Assembly (NCBI GenBank): GCA_034927815.1
Contig: JAYFPK010000026.1
Span: 1-64,000 of the forward strand
Direction: 5' to 3'
Length of the DNA stretch: 64,000 nucleotides
Source of the DNA: Limiplasma sp034927815
GTDB taxonomy: Bacteria > Bacillota > Clostridia > Christensenellales > Aristaeellaceae
Both the position numbers and the translations under genes were made by a program. The notes below the pieces were generated by a model that worked only from the letters and a program-made list of their open reading frames with translations, was not told where the DNA came from and made no database searches. Of this stretch, positions 33,219 to 41,364 are shown piece by piece. How positions within the stretch are numbered: the first letter of the stretch is position 1; the number at the start of each line of letters is the position of its first letter.

Positions 33219-34007
33219 TCAGGCCTCTTGCCCGGCCTCCTTTTCCACCTCCCGGAGGACGTCGTCCATGGCGTCCACGATGGCGGGCAGCTCCCTGGAC
33301 AGGGTGCACACATGGGGCACATCCCTAAGCCATAGCTTTTGCTTCCGGTAGGAGCTGACGCTTTGCAGAATCAAATCAGCGCTGCCGTGCCAGATGGTCT
33401 CGTCGGCCTCGCTCTGGACGGCCAGGATGGGGCAGTTCACCGCAAAGAGGTTCTGCCGCGCCAAGCGGATCAGGTGGCGCAGGTCCCCCGCGCACCGGGT
33501 GGGAAAGCCGGAATAGCCGTAATCATAGGCCGCGTTGAGCCCGGAGTGGTGCGCGTCCTGGGAGACCCAGGCCACCCGGGGATGAAAGGGCGACGCGACC
33601 TTTGCCAGCGGAAGGAGCCTGTTTCTCACCGCCATGGGCGTGGAAATGGGCACGCAGGCCTCCAGGCGCATCTGCTCGGCGATCAGCAAGGCCAGCAGCC
33701 CGCCCATGGACAGGCCGCACACCGCCACCGTCCGGCATCTTTCCTTCAAAGCCAGCGTGGCCTGCTTGGAGGCTTGCAGCCAATCCTGCCAGCCGGTTTT
33801 AGCCATGTCCTCCTCCTGGGTGGCATGCCCGGGGAGGTTGATACCCATCACGGTATATCCCCTCTCCCCCAGGGCCTCTCCCAAAGGCCGCATATGGGAT
33901 ACGCTGCCCGTGAACCCGTGGATCAGCAAAACGCCGGTTCCGCTTCCCTCCAGAAGAAAGGGCTTGCAAACGTCACGATCAAAATGCGCCGCGCCATAAG
34001 GCTTCAT
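33219..34007 (-). CDS. Alpha/beta hydrolase (carboxylesterase/lipase type)
   Basis: 262 aa. GVLLIHGFTGSVSHMRPLGE is the oxyanion region, GLSMGGLLAL the nucleophile elbow (Ser), QSEADETIW the acid, and DVPHVCTLSRE the His. This is the Est30-like monoacylglycerol lipase/carboxylesterase form. I start it at ATG 34007, six bases from GGAGG; an ATG two codons upstream overlaps that site. It may hydrolyse short-chain or glycerol esters. It follows the spore genes on the same strand but is separated by 127 bases. Confidence 0.88.
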   Translation of the reverse strand: MKPYGAAHFDRDVCKPFLLEGSGTGVLLIHGFTGSVSHMRPLGEALGERGYTVMGINLPGHATQEEDMAKTGWQDWLQASKQATLALKERCRTVAVCGLSMGGLLALLIAEQMRLEACVPISTPMAVRNRLLPLAKVASPFHPRVAWVSQDAHHSGLNAAYDYGYSGFPTRCAGDLRHLIRLARQNLFAVNCPILAVQSEADETIWHGSADLILQSVSSYRKQKLWLRDVPHVCTLSRELPAIVDAMDDVLREVEKEAGQEA

Positions 34008-34134
34008 AGACATCCTCCCTCCGGGTATGAGCCGCTTCGCCCCACAGGAGCCGTTCCCCTATGGAATCATCATACTTCGCCGGTCCATGAAAAGTCAAGC
34101 CGGAGCCCATTGCGGCGGGCAACCGCCTCCCCGG

Positions 34135-35178
34135 TTATGGAGACGCCTCCTGGGCGGCTTTCAGCTCCTGGGAGATGGCGTCGGCTAGGTATGGCATGGC
34201 GGCCAGGGCTTCCTGAAGGGTGTTGCGGTTGTTGCCCACCTCGATGAGGAGGCAGCCCACGGCAATGTGCTGGTTGAACCGCCCGGACTTCATGCGCACC
34301 TCCTTGCCCAGCCCGGAAACCTGGCTGTTCAAGGCATCGGTGATGCGCTGGGCGATCAACAGGTTGTCCTGCCATTGGGGCTTTTCTTCAAAGCCCTCCG
34401 CCGTCTGGCCTTCCCCCTTGCCCACCAGCATCATGATCCTGGCCATGCTGCCATCCCCCACGGAGACGGCATTGGGCCCGGGCTGGGAGGCGATATAGGC
34501 GTCCCGGTGGAGGTCCAGGTACAGGTCATAGCTCTCCCCCATGGCCTTGCGCCGCTTGAGCATCTCCAGGGAGCGGGTGTAGGAACCCGCCAATTCCGGC
34601 GGCTCAAAGGCCGTGGTGTCATGGACCACCTCAACGCCCATGCCCCGAAGCAAGGAGGCCAGCTCCTCCCCCACCCGCACCATATTGTGTTTTTCATCCC
34701 GGGTGCGCCATTGCTCCGTTTCCTGGTAGGGGTCCGCCTCGGTTTGCTCAAAGGCCTCATAGGTGTGGGTATGGTAAATCAGCACGCGCCCCAGGGGGCT
34801 TTGCGCGGCAAGGCCCGCCTCTTCCCCGTCCCGCACCAGTTCAATGACAAAGCCCGCCTCCTGGGTGGCGGTCGGCGCGGGGGAATGGGCCTGCTCCGGG
34901 GAAACGGCTGCCTCGGCCGTTTCCGAGGGGCTAGGGGTAGGGGCGAGGTCCAGGGCGAACCAGTTTTCCACTGTGGTCTCCACAGGCGCGGGCGTGGGAG
35001 GCTCCGGGGCCGTTGTTTCCACCCTCCAGGAGGCGGCAGGCGCAAAAGCCGCCACCGCAGGCTCCCTGTCAGGTTCCTGGTTGGAAACGGTTGTTCCGAT
35101 CACAATGCCAAGGCCCAGCAGCAAACACGCTGCTACGCACAAAAACCAGCGGGCGCTACGCGGCGGTAGGTTCATCAT
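34135..35178 (-). CDS. spoIIP: Stage II sporulation protein P
   Basis: 347 aa. One N-terminal transmembrane helix (WFLCVAACLLLGLGIVIG), a Pro/Thr/Glu-rich linker to about residue 105, then the SpoIIP amidase/endopeptidase domain: VLIYHTHTYEAF (zinc-site His), LYLDLHRDAY, and LLIEVGNNRNTLQEAL with the catalytic Glu. It degrades septal peptidoglycan during engulfment, together with SpoIID and SpoIIM. It lies 38 bases downstream of gpr, the same order as in Bacillus subtilis. AGGAGGTACCC precedes two consecutive ATG codons. Confidence 0.95.
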   Translation of the reverse strand: MMNLPPRSARWFLCVAACLLLGLGIVIGTTVSNQEPDREPAVAAFAPAASWRVETTAPEPPTPAPVETTVENWFALDLAPTPSPSETAEAAVSPEQAHSPAPTATQEAGFVIELVRDGEEAGLAAQSPLGRVLIYHTHTYEAFEQTEADPYQETEQWRTRDEKHNMVRVGEELASLLRGMGVEVVHDTTAFEPPELAGSYTRSLEMLKRRKAMGESYDLYLDLHRDAYIASQPGPNAVSVGDGSMARIMMLVGKGEGQTAEGFEEKPQWQDNLLIAQRITDALNSQVSGLGKEVRMKSGRFNQHIAVGCLLIEVGNNRNTLQEALAAMPYLADAISQELKAAQEASP

Positions 35179-35216
35179 GGGTACCTCCTTGAGGATCGTT
35201 ACCCATGATGTATATG

Positions 35217-36143
35217 CTATTGGTGCATGTATGTATGCAGCGTGGCCGCATCCAAATCAGGATGAATCGCCTGGTTGAGGCCGCTGCCTAAAATCTCCGC
35301 TACGGTCAGCACCATCTCGTCAATTTCCCGGGGCGTCACTACCATATCCCCCATGAGGCCGTCGGATACCTGTCTCAGCAAGGCGGCGGTGGCCTCCCTG
35401 TGCCTGTCCGGCATGATCTGGTACTCCTCGATGAGCCGGGCCATGGCGTCCCTGGCGATGGTGGAGGCATACACCACCATGGGCACGCCGATGGCGATGA
35501 CCTTCACCCGCAGCGTCTCCTGGGTCAGGCCCAGGCGGTGGTTCCCCACCCCGCTGCCGGGTTCGATGCCTGTGTCCGTGATCTGGATGGTGGTACAGAT
35601 GCGGTTGCTGTCAAAGGCCGCCAGGGCGTCGATAGCGATGACGCAGGTGGGCTTCACATGCTCCACCAGGCCTTTGCACAACTCGGCGGTCTCAATCCCC
35701 GTCAGGCCCAGCACCCCGGGGGCGATGGCGCTGACCCCCCGCAGCTTGCCTTGGGTCTCCTGGCTCATGGCCTGGCGCAGATGCCGGGTTACCAGCATCC
35801 GTTCCACCACCCGGGTGCCCAGGGCGTCCGCGGTGACGTTGCGATTCCCCAGGCCCACCACCAGCACTTCCCCCTGGGGAGGCAGCATGGTCAAAAGGCT
35901 TTGGGCAATGAGCCTGGCCATGGACCGCTGCTTTTGGGTATCGCATTTCATGAGCTCCCCGTATTCCAAGGTGACATACTCGCCCCTGCTTTTGCCAAGC
36001 TCCCTCTCCGCATCCTCCGATTCAATCCGGATGCGGGTACGCTTGATGCCCCCCAGAGTCTTTGTCTCTATCGCAACGCCCTCCATGGGAGCGCCTCCGC
36101 TGCCCATGCACTCCATGGCCAAGTCGGTACGAAAAGAGCGCAT
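35217..36143 (-). CDS. gpr: Germination protease GPR
   Basis: 308 aa. GPR initiates degradation of small acid-soluble spore proteins at germination. It has the N-terminal propeptide part (RTDLAMECMG), VLVVGLGNRNVTADALGTRV, SAIAPGVLGLTGIETAELCK, VIAIDALAAFDSNRICTTIQ and IQITDTGIEPGSGVGNHR, the family's conserved acidic and glycine blocks. The zymogen cleavage site is near residue 7-16. It precedes spoIIP in one minus-strand unit. Expression is expected in the forespore (sigma G), not checked here. Confidence 0.96.
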   Translation of the reverse strand: MRSFRTDLAMECMGSGGAPMEGVAIETKTLGGIKRTRIRIESEDAERELGKSRGEYVTLEYGELMKCDTQKQRSMARLIAQSLLTMLPPQGEVLVVGLGNRNVTADALGTRVVERMLVTRHLRQAMSQETQGKLRGVSAIAPGVLGLTGIETAELCKGLVEHVKPTCVIAIDALAAFDSNRICTTIQITDTGIEPGSGVGNHRLGLTQETLRVKVIAIGVPMVVYASTIARDAMARLIEEYQIMPDRHREATAALLRQVSDGLMGDMVVTPREIDEMVLTVAEILGSGLNQAIHPDLDAATLHTYMHQ

Positions 36144-36211
36144 GCCATCCCCATCCTTTCACGGGGACAGCATGCGCCAAAACCGCGCAAACTATGTGGC
36201 GTTCTTCGGAC

Positions 36212-37399
36212 TTATCCTTCGTAGCGCAGGGCCTCGATGGGATGGAGTTTGCTGGCCTTGCTGGCGGGGTACATGCCGAAGACCACGCCGATGAAAACGG
36301 AAAAGCCAATGGCCATCCAGGCTACCGAGGTGGGCACCGTCAAGGTCATGTTCAAAACCGGGCCCAGGAACCCCACCGCCAAAAACGAGATCAAAAGCCC
36401 CAATACGCCTCCCATCAGGCTCACCACCAAGGATTCGATCAAAAACTGCATCAGAATATTGCCCCGGGCCGCGCCGATGGCCTTGCGAATGCCGATCTCC
36501 CGGGTGCGTTCGCTGACGCTGACCAGCATGATGTTCATGATGCCGATGCCGCCCACCAGCAGGGAGATGCCCGCGATGCCCCCCAGCATCAAGGTGAGGG
36601 TCGCCGTGGTTTCGCTTAGGGTGTCCAGCATTTCCGATTGGTTATACACGCTGTACTGGGTGCCGAAGGTATCGGTGTTGTAATTGGCAAAGGCGCCGTC
36701 CAGGTAGGCCTCCACAGCGTCCTGGGCCTGGGCCACCACGCCGGAGGAGGCGGCGGACACGTAGAAGGAGCTGATGCCCCGCTGGGAAAACAGGCGCTCC
36801 GCCAGGGTGAAAGGAAGCAGAATCTGGTTGTCATTGCTGCCGGAGGCGCTGGCGCCGTTTTCCTTCATCACGCCTACCACCGTCATGGTGTACCCGTTCA
36901 AAGAGAAGGTTTCCCCCACCACATGGGTGGTTCCGTACATCTCTGTGGCCGCCTCGGAGCCGATCACCGCCACAAAGCTCCGGTTGTCCACGTCCGGCTG
37001 CTTCAGGAACCGCCCTTCCTCCATCTCCCAGCCGCGAATCTCCTCATAGCCCGGGGTGGTGCCCTGGATGCTCCCGTCGTCATAGGTGGTGACGCCCGCC
37101 TTCACCGTGCCGCTCACGTTGACAATGGGGGCCACATGGGCGATGAGCGGGCTTTGCCCCAGTTCCGTAAGCCCTTTCAGCGTGATGGGATTGGTGCGCC
37201 GCGCCCGGATGCTGACGTTGATCAAATTGGTGCCCATCCCCTCGATGCTGGACATCACGGAGCTGTTGGCCCCCTGGCCGATGGCCACCAGCACCACGAT
37301 GGCCACCACGCCGATGACCACGCCCAAAATGGTGAGGAAGGAGCGCATTTTGTTGCCGGCAATGGCCTTTACTGCCATCTTAAAGGACTGGAACAGCAT
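36212..37399 (-). CDS. MacB-type ABC permease
   Basis: 395 aa. TM1 (MRSFLTILGVVIGVVAIVVL) is followed by a MacB periplasmic-core domain of about 230 residues and three C-terminal FtsX helices with the signature SERTREIGIRKAIGAARGNI. The start is ATG 37399, which overlaps the ATPase gene by 20 bases. With the ATPase and the adaptor it makes a MacAB-like tripartite exporter in a Gram-positive setting, where the adaptor spans the wall space. Substrates may be antibiotics, peptides or lipids. Confidence 0.92.
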   Translation of the reverse strand: MLFQSFKMAVKAIAGNKMRSFLTILGVVIGVVAIVVLVAIGQGANSSVMSSIEGMGTNLINVSIRARRTNPITLKGLTELGQSPLIAHVAPIVNVSGTVKAGVTTYDDGSIQGTTPGYEEIRGWEMEEGRFLKQPDVDNRSFVAVIGSEAATEMYGTTHVVGETFSLNGYTMTVVGVMKENGASASGSNDNQILLPFTLAERLFSQRGISSFYVSAASSGVVAQAQDAVEAYLDGAFANYNTDTFGTQYSVYNQSEMLDTLSETTATLTLMLGGIAGISLLVGGIGIMNIMLVSVSERTREIGIRKAIGAARGNILMQFLIESLVVSLMGGVLGLLISFLAVGFLGPVLNMTLTVPTSVAWMAIGFSVFIGVVFGMYPASKASKLHPIEALRYEG

Positions 37400-38075
37400 C
37401 CCCGCCCACCTCCTCTTCCTGCAGTTTGCCGTCCTCGATCCGCACGGTCCGCTGGGCCCGCCGGGCCACCTTGGGGTCATGGGTGATCAGAAGGATGGTA
37501 TTTCCGGCTTCATGGAGCTCGTCAAACAAATCCAGAATCTCCTGGCCCGTTTTCTTGTCCAGGTTGCCGGTGGGCTCATCCGCCAGAATCAAAGAGGGGT
37601 TCACGGCGATGGCCCTGGCGATGGCGGCCCTTTGCTGCTGGCCGCCGGAGAGCTGGGTGGGCCGATGCTTCATCCGGTCCCCCAGGCCCACCTTGACCAA
37701 GGCCTCCTTGGCCCTGCGCCTGCGCTCCCCCGCCGGAATGCCCTGGTAGATCATGGGCAGCTCCACGTTTTCCAGGGCGGAGAGCTTGCCCAGCAGGTTG
37801 AAGCCCTGGAAGATGAAGCCGATCTGCCGGTTGCGCACATGGGCCAGCTGGCGCTCCTTATACTTCTCGATGGGCTTGCCCCCCAGCAGGTAGGAGCCGC
37901 TGTCCGCCACATCCAGGCAGCCGATGATGTTCATCAGCGTGCTCTTTCCGCTGCCGGAGGGGCCGATCACCGCCACATACTCCCCCTCCCGGACATGCAA
38001 GGACACATGGTCCAGGGCGTAGATTTCCTCGCCGCCTAGCACATACCGTTTCACCACGTTCGTCATGTCAATCAT
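37380..38075 (-). CDS. MacB-type ABC ATP-binding protein
   Basis: 231 aa. Walker A GPSGSGKST, Q-loop FIFQGFNLL, signature LSGGQQQRAAIARAI, Walker B LILADEPTGNLD and H-loop LITHD are all intact. It energises the permease encoded directly downstream and is preceded by the adaptor gene with a 12-base gap. Confidence 0.95.
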   Translation of the reverse strand: MIDMTNVVKRYVLGGEEIYALDHVSLHVREGEYVAVIGPSGSGKSTLMNIIGCLDVADSGSYLLGGKPIEKYKERQLAHVRNRQIGFIFQGFNLLGKLSALENVELPMIYQGIPAGERRRRAKEALVKVGLGDRMKHRPTQLSGGQQQRAAIARAIAVNPSLILADEPTGNLDKKTGQEILDLFDELHEAGNTILLITHDPKVARRAQRTVRIEDGKLQEEEVGGDAVPVL

Positions 38076-38087
38076 GCCGGCGCCCCC

Positions 38088-39695
38088 TTAGTTTCCGCCG
38101 CCGGAGCGGCTCCCGCCGCCAAAGCGCACGTTCCCGCCGCCGGAGGGGGGCACCTCGCCGCCGCCCATGTTGAACATCATGCCCCCCCCGTCCAGGTTCA
38201 TAAACCTGTTGGTACCGCCGCTGCCGGCCTCCCGGGTCACCATCACCACGTCGCCCTCGCTGAGCCCGCTGAGGACCTGGGCGTAATTCTCATCGGACAT
38301 GCCGGTGGTGAGAAAGGTCTTCACTCCCGGCTCGTCGCTTTCGGCGGATTGATCGGGATCATAGAGCCACACATATTGGCCTTCCCTGGAGGTGTTCAGG
38401 GCGGCGATGGGCACCAGCAGCGTGTCCTTGACCTCCTGCACGGAGATGACGGCGGTGCCGTTCATGCCGATTTTCAGCTTTTCATCCCCCTGGATGTCCA
38501 CGGTCACGTCGTAGGTGGTTACGCCGCTGGAGGCCGTGCCGATGTGGGACACATGGGTCACCTGGCCTTGGTAGGACACGCCCTCTAGGGCGTCAAAGGA
38601 GATGCTTACCGCCTGCCCCTCCTGGACGTTGGTGATGTCCAGCTCATCCACGGCCACGATCATCTGCTTCTGATCCCCCACATACAGGGAGGCCAGGACG
38701 GCCTTGGCTTCCTGCTGAACGGAGGAGGCCTCCGCCAGGCTGGACACAATGCCGTCAATGGGAGAATCCACACTGCCCGTTTGGAGCATGGCCTTGGCCT
38801 GGGCGATTTGCTCCATGAGCTTGGAGCGGGTATTCTGCAAAGCGGTATACTCGCCGGAAACCGGCACGTTGATGAGATACAGGAGCCGGTTTCCCTCCCA
38901 TTTTTTCTGGCCGGGCTCCAGGTATACCGCGGAGACGTAACCCTTTTGGGTGGTGGTGAGGGAATAGGGAAGGCTGATATACGCCTGGCCCGTGCCCAGG
39001 GAAGCCTGATTGTACAGCACCTCCACCTCCTGTCCCTCCTGGGCGTACGCATCGGAAAAGGTAATCAGCGCCACCCCGGCGTTCAGCTCCCGAACCACGC
39101 CGTCCAGCTGGGTGCGGCCCACCTTTACCTTCACCTTGGAAGTCACCTCCATGCCCTGGGCCGCAGTCACTTCCACATACATCTTGCCATCCAGGGACAT
39201 AAGCGCGATGCTGCCCTTTTCAGCCATCACGTCCTCCACCTTCCGGCCTTCTTCCACATACACCTCCTTCACCCGGCCCGTGAGGGGGGCCTTCACGTAA
39301 GCCGTGCTGCTATACTGGTTGGAGATGGAGGACATATCGCTTTCGGTGGTGTCCAGCTCGGCTTGCAAGGTATCGATGGTGGTCTGCAAAGCGTCCTTGT
39401 CAACCAGCAGCAACGCTCTTCCGGCCTGGACCACGTCCCCCGGGCTGGCAACGGTCCCCGTCACCGTGACCCCATAGTCCAGGGCCACGTCCTGAGTGGC
39501 GCCGATGCTCAACTGGCCGGTTCCGGTAATACTCTTGCTCAAATCCCCCTTGGAGATAGTCACCTGCTGATAGGCGTTCTGGGCGGCGGCATCGGCTGCG
39601 ACGGTTTTGAAATTCCGCTCATAATAGCCGTACCCAAAATAGCCTGCAGCCCCCAGCGCCGCCAGGACCAGCAATATTTTCAGGGCCTTTTTCAT
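38088..39695 (-). CDS. Efflux adaptor (RND/MacA-like periplasmic subunit)
   Basis: 535 aa. A membrane anchor (KILLVLAALGAAGYFGYGY), first lipoyl half (VTVTGTVASPGDVVQAGRAL), an alpha-hairpin (about 120-150), second half (APLTGRVKEVYVEEGRKVED), a duplicated barrel region and a C-terminal membrane-proximal domain. A second hairpin and lipoyl region near 300-370 makes it longer than usual adaptors. The tail is Gly-rich (GGGMMFNMGGGEVPPSGGG). Start ATG 39695 after AGGAGGACGACC. It is the first gene of the three-gene export operon. Confidence 0.9.
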   Translation of the reverse strand: MKKALKILLVLAALGAAGYFGYGYYERNFKTVAADAAAQNAYQQVTISKGDLSKSITGTGQLSIGATQDVALDYGVTVTGTVASPGDVVQAGRALLLVDKDALQTTIDTLQAELDTTESDMSSISNQYSSTAYVKAPLTGRVKEVYVEEGRKVEDVMAEKGSIALMSLDGKMYVEVTAAQGMEVTSKVKVKVGRTQLDGVVRELNAGVALITFSDAYAQEGQEVEVLYNQASLGTGQAYISLPYSLTTTQKGYVSAVYLEPGQKKWEGNRLLYLINVPVSGEYTALQNTRSKLMEQIAQAKAMLQTGSVDSPIDGIVSSLAEASSVQQEAKAVLASLYVGDQKQMIVAVDELDITNVQEGQAVSISFDALEGVSYQGQVTHVSHIGTASSGVTTYDVTVDIQGDEKLKIGMNGTAVISVQEVKDTLLVPIAALNTSREGQYVWLYDPDQSAESDEPGVKTFLTTGMSDENYAQVLSGLSEGDVVMVTREAGSGGTNRFMNLDGGGMMFNMGGGEVPPSGGGNVRFGGGSRSGGGN

Positions 39696-39863
39696 GGTCG
39701 TCCTCCTGTAGTTGGAAATCATTTCATCCGTATCGTACAGGCTCAACCTTTTGAACAGATGATTGTTTTGTGAATTCTGTGTGTTTCCCCGGAAAAATCC
39801 GCCCATAATTTGCCGCCTTCCCGCGCATACTGCCAGTAGCAACGCGTGGGAAGGCGGTTTTTC

Positions 39864-40292
39864 ATGATTGGTTTTTTGTTCAGCGTCATCGCCGGGGCGG
39901 CCATGAGCGTGCAAGGGGTAATGAACACCCGTCTATCGGACAAGCTGGGGCTCTGGGAAGCCAACGCCTTTGTTCAGGGCACCGCCTTTATCCTTTCCCT
40001 TTTGGTGATGCTGATCTTCGGCAAAGGGGATTTCAGCGCCATCCGTTCCGTGCCCAAGGGCTACCTGCTGGGCGGCGCGCTGGGGCTGGTGATCACCGTC
40101 ACCGTGATGCTCTCCATCAAGGGCCTGGACGCCACGGTGGCCATCTCCGCCATCCTCATCGCTCAGCTTTTGATGGCCGCCATCATCGACGGCTGCGGCT
40201 GGCTGGGGCAGGAAAAGCTGTGCATGAATTGGAAGCATTACGCCGGCCTGGCGCTGATGCTAGGCGGCGTAGTGCTGATGAAGATCAAATAG
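39864..40292 (+). CDS. DMT-family transporter (YdcZ/DUF606 type)
   Basis: 142 aa, five predicted membrane helices. IAGAAMSVQGVMNTRLSDKL near the N-terminus and the closing YAGLALMLGGVVLMK are the features of the DUF606/YdcZ group of small drug/metabolite transporters, which work as single or paired halves. No second half is adjacent. Start ATG 39864 is preceded by GGAAGGCGG. It is divergent from the efflux operon. Confidence 0.85.
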   Translation: MIGFLFSVIAGAAMSVQGVMNTRLSDKLGLWEANAFVQGTAFILSLLVMLIFGKGDFSAIRSVPKGYLLGGALGLVITVTVMLSIKGLDATVAISAILIAQLLMAAIIDGCGWLGQEKLCMNWKHYAGLALMLGGVVLMKIK

Positions 40293-40338
40293 CGGCCAGG
40301 CAGGCCGGGAGGCCCTCAGGACTCAGAAGCGCGTGCCC

Positions 40339-40821
40339 TTAATGCCCCAGCACCGTATTGGTGTGAAGGCTCAATTCTTCCACGGCCTGGCGGAGCTCCG
40401 CCATGGAATCATTGACCTTCTGGCCGGTGGCCAGCTTGGCGTCAAAGGCGTCGATCACGGAATAGATCTTATCAAAGACCTCCTGCTTATACAGCCGCCC
40501 CACCTCCCCGTACATGCCCACGTTCAGGTCGTTGATGACCTCGATGCCATGGACATACTGGCGAATCCGCCCCAGCACGCCGCTGGTGTTGGTGGCCCCC
40601 AGGCTGCTCAGGGAATTGGTCTGGCTCATGGCATGCTGCATCTCGCTGCGGAGCTTGGCATTGCGCTGGTTTTCAAAATTTCCCGCGTCAATGCCGCCTC
40701 CGGCGGTCAATTTGAAGATCAAAAACGCCGCCAGCAGCAGCCCCAGAATGACCAGAATCTGGCGTCCACGGTTGGACTTCATGACATAGTTAAATCGATT
40801 TTGACTTGAATAGCGATACAA
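40339..40821 (-). CDS. Single-pass membrane protein of unknown function
   Basis: About 160 aa: a short basic N-terminus (YVMKSNRGRQ), one membrane helix (ILVILGLLLAAFLIFKLTAG), and a helical outer domain. I start it at TTG 40821 because AAAGGAGG lies eight bases upstream. An ATG at 40887 would leave a leader of only a few bases after the promoter (TATAAT at 40906-40901) and no usable binding site. No family is recognised. Confidence 0.65.
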   Translation of the reverse strand: MYRYSSQNRFNYVMKSNRGRQILVILGLLLAAFLIFKLTAGGGIDAGNFENQRNAKLRSEMQHAMSQTNSLSSLGATNTSGVLGRIRQYVHGIEVINDLNVGMYGEVGRLYKQEVFDKIYSVIDAFDAKLATGQKVNDSMAELRQAVEELSLHTNTVLGH

Positions 40822-40900
40822 GGATAGCTCCTCCTTTGGGGGCGGCGGGGCCGATTGCCTGCGCCGCAAATCAGAATCCTTCTCCATTCCTCGCAGGGCT

Positions 40901-40929
40901 ATTATACCATGAGCCGGGAAAGTGGTAAA
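40901..40929 (-). promoter_or_regulatory. Promoter of the 160-aa membrane protein gene
   Basis: On the minus strand TTTACC (40929-40924), 17 bases, then TATAAT (40906-40901). Transcription should begin near 40894, giving a leader of about 70 bases to the TTG start. Confidence 0.7.
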
Positions 40930-41065
40930 GAGCGGAAGAATGCCTATGGAATTTTGGCCCCGCGTGGAGGCTTGCCCGCCATGAGCAGGGGTTTTTACCA
41001 TAGAAAGGGAGAATTGGGGAGAAATGGGGGCTTGGCGCTTTTGGGCGCGCCGGAACAATTTCCCC

Positions 41066-41094
41066 TTGACAAACCCCCGGGCCTTGGATACAAT
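41066..41094 (+). promoter_or_regulatory. Promoter of the T-box / acyl-CoA synthetase transcript
   Basis: TTGACA at 41066-41071, a 17-base spacer, and TACAAT at 41089-41094: a near-perfect vegetative promoter just upstream of the T-box leader. Confidence 0.88.
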
Positions 41095-41100
41095 AACGGA

Positions 41101-41340
41101 CAAACACAATGACGGGGCCCGGCGTTCCCCTCATGCCTTTCAGAGAAGTGTCGGCGGGTGCGAGACACAAAGGCGCGGGAAAGCCCCTCTCCCCTGAGTG
41201 GTGGGCGCGAAATGCCAGTAGTGCCCAACGGGTCTGCCCGTCACAGCTTTTGAGTGGGAGCCCCCCGGCTCCAACCGAAGTGGTACCGCGGATGTTATGC
41301 CTCCGTCTTCGCAGCAGAAGACGGAGGCATTTTCATTGCA
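41101..41340 (+). promoter_or_regulatory. T-box leader (tRNA-sensing riboswitch)
   Basis: A leader of about 240 bases. The T-box sequence AAGTGGTACCGCGG lies at 41279-41292; its TGGT bulge pairs with the NCCA end of a tRNA whose discriminator is A. Upstream are a Stem I-type arm (CAGAGAAGTGTC, GGCGGGTGCGA, GACAC), an AGTAG element near 41217 and an ACGGG/CCCGT stem. A strong terminator follows: 13 perfect pairs (41298-41310 with 41317-41329) and TTTT. The specifier codon could not be read with certainty. It controls the acyl-CoA synthetase 25 bases downstream. Confidence 0.9.
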
Positions 41341-41364
41341 ACCATGTATGAAGGAGGATTTTCC